Both the position numbers and the translations under genes were made by a program. DNA of 64,000 nucleotides from Pseudomonas graminis. GTDB taxonomy: Bacteria > Pseudomonadota > Gammaproteobacteria > Pseudomonadales > Pseudomonadaceae. Each line of letters starts with the position of its first letter. Position 1 is the first letter of the stretch. Of this stretch, positions 62,428 to 64,000 are shown in pieces. The stretch covers positions 62,001 to 126,000 of the forward strand of contig NZ_MDEN01000054.1 of NCBI RefSeq assembly GCF_001705435.1, in the 5' to 3' direction. The notes under the pieces are model-generated. The model was given only the letters and a program-made list of their open reading frames with translations, was not told the origin of the DNA and made no database searches.

Positions 62428-63436
62428 TAGAGCTGCTGCACTTAAATTGACCCGCGTGGACAAGGCCGCGATTCTGCTCCTCACCCTGGGTGAGACGGAC
62501 GCCGCGCAGGTCTTGCGTCACATGGGACCCAAAGAGGTTCAACGGGTGGGCGTGGCCATGGCGCAGATGCGCAATGTGCACCGCGAGCAGGTCGAACAGG
62601 TGATGAGCGAGTTCGTCGACGTGGTCGGCGATCAGACCGGTGTCGGCATCGGCTCGGACGGCTACATCCGCAAGATGCTCACCCAGGCACTGGGCGAGGA
62701 CAAGGCCAACGGCCTGATCGACCGGATTCTGCTGGGCGGCAACACCAGCGGTCTCGACAGCCTGAAGTGGATGGAACCGCGCGCGGTGGCCGACGTCATC
62801 CGTTTCGAGCACCCGCAGATTCAAGCCATCGTCGTCGCCTACCTGGACGCCGATCAGGCCGGTGAAGTGCTGAGCCACTTCGACCACAAAGTGCGCCTGG
62901 ACATCATCCTGCGCGTGTCGTCGTTGAACACCGTGCAGCCGGCGGCGCTGAAAGAATTGAACCAGATCCTCGAGAAGCAGTTCTCGGGCAACGCCAACAC
63001 ATCGCGTACTACCCTGGGCGGTATCAAGCGTGCGGCGGATATCATGAACTTCCTCGACAGCTCGATCGAAGGCCAGCTCATGGATTCGATCCGCGAAGTG
63101 GACGAAGACCTGTCGACGCAGATCGAAGACCTCATGTTTGTCTTCAACAACCTCTCCGACGTCGACGACCGCGGGATTCAGGCCTTGCTGCGCGAAGTCT
63201 CCTCCGATGTGCTGGTACTGGCACTGAAGGGCTCGGACGACGCCATCAAAGAAAAGATTTTCAAGAACATGTCCAAACGTGCCGCCGAACTGCTGCGCGA
63301 CGACCTGGAAGCCAAAGGCCCGGTTCGCGTCAGCGATGTGGAAGGCGCCCAGAAAGAAATTCTCACCATTGCCCGTCGTATGGCGGAGGCCGGGGAGATC
63401 GTTCTTGGCGGCAAAGGTGGCGAGGAAATGATTTAA
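62420..63436 (+). CDS. fliG: Flagellar motor switch protein
   Basis: The 338-residue protein has three armadillo-like FliG domains: KAAILLLTLGETDAAQVLRH, then EHPQIQAIVVAYLDADQAGE, and the C-terminal torque domain with IQALLREVSSDVLVLALKGS and conserved charged residues (DDAIKEKIFKNMSKRAAELL). It starts inside the fliF 3' end. Confidence 0.97.
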   Translation: MSDRAAALKLTRVDKAAILLLTLGETDAAQVLRHMGPKEVQRVGVAMAQMRNVHREQVEQVMSEFVDVVGDQTGVGIGSDGYIRKMLTQALGEDKANGLIDRILLGGNTSGLDSLKWMEPRAVADVIRFEHPQIQAIVVAYLDADQAGEVLSHFDHKVRLDIILRVSSLNTVQPAALKELNQILEKQFSGNANTSRTTLGGIKRAADIMNFLDSSIEGQLMDSIREVDEDLSTQIEDLMFVFNNLSDVDDRGIQALLREVSSDVLVLALKGSDDAIKEKIFKNMSKRAAELLRDDLEAKGPVRVSDVEGAQKEILTIARRMAEAGEIVLGGKGGEEMI

Positions 63437-63451
63437 GCGTAGGTGCCGTTG

Positions 63452-64000
63452 ATGTCCAGCTCCGATAAAGCACCACCCAGTGAGCTCATCCGCGCCCAGG
63501 ATTTGCGCGGGATCGACGTCTGGGCCTTGCCCAGCTTCGACCCGCACGTGGAAGCACCCGAGCCGGAACCGGTTATCGAGGAAGCCGAGCTCGCCGAAAG
63601 CGAAGAAGTTCCGCTGGAAGAAGTCCAGCCGATGACCCTGGAAGAGTTGGAAAGCATCCGTCAGGACGCCTACAACGAGGGGTTTGCCATCGGCGAAAAA
63701 GAGGGTTTTCACAGCACTCAGCTCAAGGTTCGTCAGGAAGCGGAAGTGGCGCTGGCGGCCAAGCTGGACAGCATGGAAGTCCTGATGGGGCATCTGTTCG
63801 AACCCATCGCCGATCAGGATGCGCAGATCGAGAAATCGATGGTGTCGCTGGTCGAGCATGTGGTCCGCCAGGTCATTCAGCGCGAGCTCAAAACCGACTC
63901 CAGCCAGATCGGCACGGTGCTGCGCGAAGCCTTGCGGCTGCTGCCGATGGGCGCGGCCAACGTGCGCATTCTGGTCAATCCGCAGGACTTCGCGTTGGTC
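63452..64000 (+). CDS. fliH: Flagellar export ATPase regulator (partial, runs off the window)
   Basis: An ATG at 63452, 16 nt after fliG, opens a frame of 183 codons to the window end without a stop. It encodes MSSSDKAPPSELIRAQDLRG, an acidic Glu-rich stretch, and the FliH motif QDAYNEGFAIGEKEGF. A VEHVVRQVIQRELKTDSSQI stretch follows. FliH binds and restrains the FliI ATPase. The 3' end is cut off, so full length is unknown. Confidence 0.93.
   Translation, partial: MSSSDKAPPSELIRAQDLRGIDVWALPSFDPHVEAPEPEPVIEEAELAESEEVPLEEVQPMTLEELESIRQDAYNEGFAIGEKEGFHSTQLKVRQEAEVALAAKLDSMEVLMGHLFEPIADQDAQIEKSMVSLVEHVVRQVIQRELKTDSSQIGTVLREALRLLPMGAANVRILVNPQDFALV

Overview
The window looks like a Pseudomonas chromosome segment, most likely from the P. 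fluorescens complex or a close relative. The evidence is high GC, the flgZNMA / cheVR / flgBCDE / flgFGHIJKL / fliC-flaG-fliDST / fleQSR / fliEFGH gene order typical of that genus, sigma-54 plus FleQ/FleR flagellar control, and many copies of Pseudomonas-type REP palindromes. It is a flagellar locus with two sugar-modification clusters set into it or beside it.

Region 1 (about 1-10.8 kb) looks like a cluster for an acylated amino sugar. It holds a SAM methyltransferase, an acyl carrier protein, a Rieske oxygenase, two KAS III-type synthases, a FabG-like SDR, a NeuD/VioB-like acyltransferase, a giant multidomain glycosyltransferase (minus strand) and a VioA-like aminotransferase (minus strand). 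The set can in principle build a hydroxyacyl-ACP, place it on dTDP-viosamine, O-methylate the sugar and transfer it. This matches the modified viosamine known on P. syringae flagellin, with the Rieske enzyme as an unexplained extra. Region 2 (11-14 kb) is a gamma-glutamylpolyamine synthetase-like gene and an MFS transporter.

Region 3 (14-34 kb) is flagellar. flgA-flgM-flgN-flgZ are on the minus strand, and cheV-cheR, flgBCDE, an extra hook-like gene (called flgE2 here) and flgFGHIJKL are on the plus strand. An approximately 810-bp nested palindromic repeat sits between cheR and flgB. Region 4 (34-49.5 kb) is a second glycosylation cluster: two more giant glycosyltransferases, pseB-pseC-pseF-pseG-pseI for CMP-pseudaminic acid (no pseH visible), a tandem REP array, a third KAS III, a Maf-type flagellin glycosyltransferase and a small coupled protein.

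Region 5 (49.6-55.5 kb) carries an AT-richer patch with a secreted small protein and a divergent flagellin gene (fliC1), then the main flagellin fliC2, flaG, fliD, fliS and a fliT/fleP-like gene. Region 6 (55.7-64 kb) holds the regulators fleQ and fleS-fleR, and fliE-fliF-fliG-fliH, the last cut by the window end.

I could read promoters directly. Sigma-54 boxes with exact GG-N10-GC spacing precede flgA, flgB, flgF, fleS and fliE. FliA (sigma-28) boxes with exact N15 spacing precede flgM, fliC1, fliC2 (two in tandem) and fliS. This gives the usual order: FleQ, then sigma-54 structural and fleSR genes, then FliA-dependent late genes. All functional calls come from reading motifs and gene order; no database search was run.
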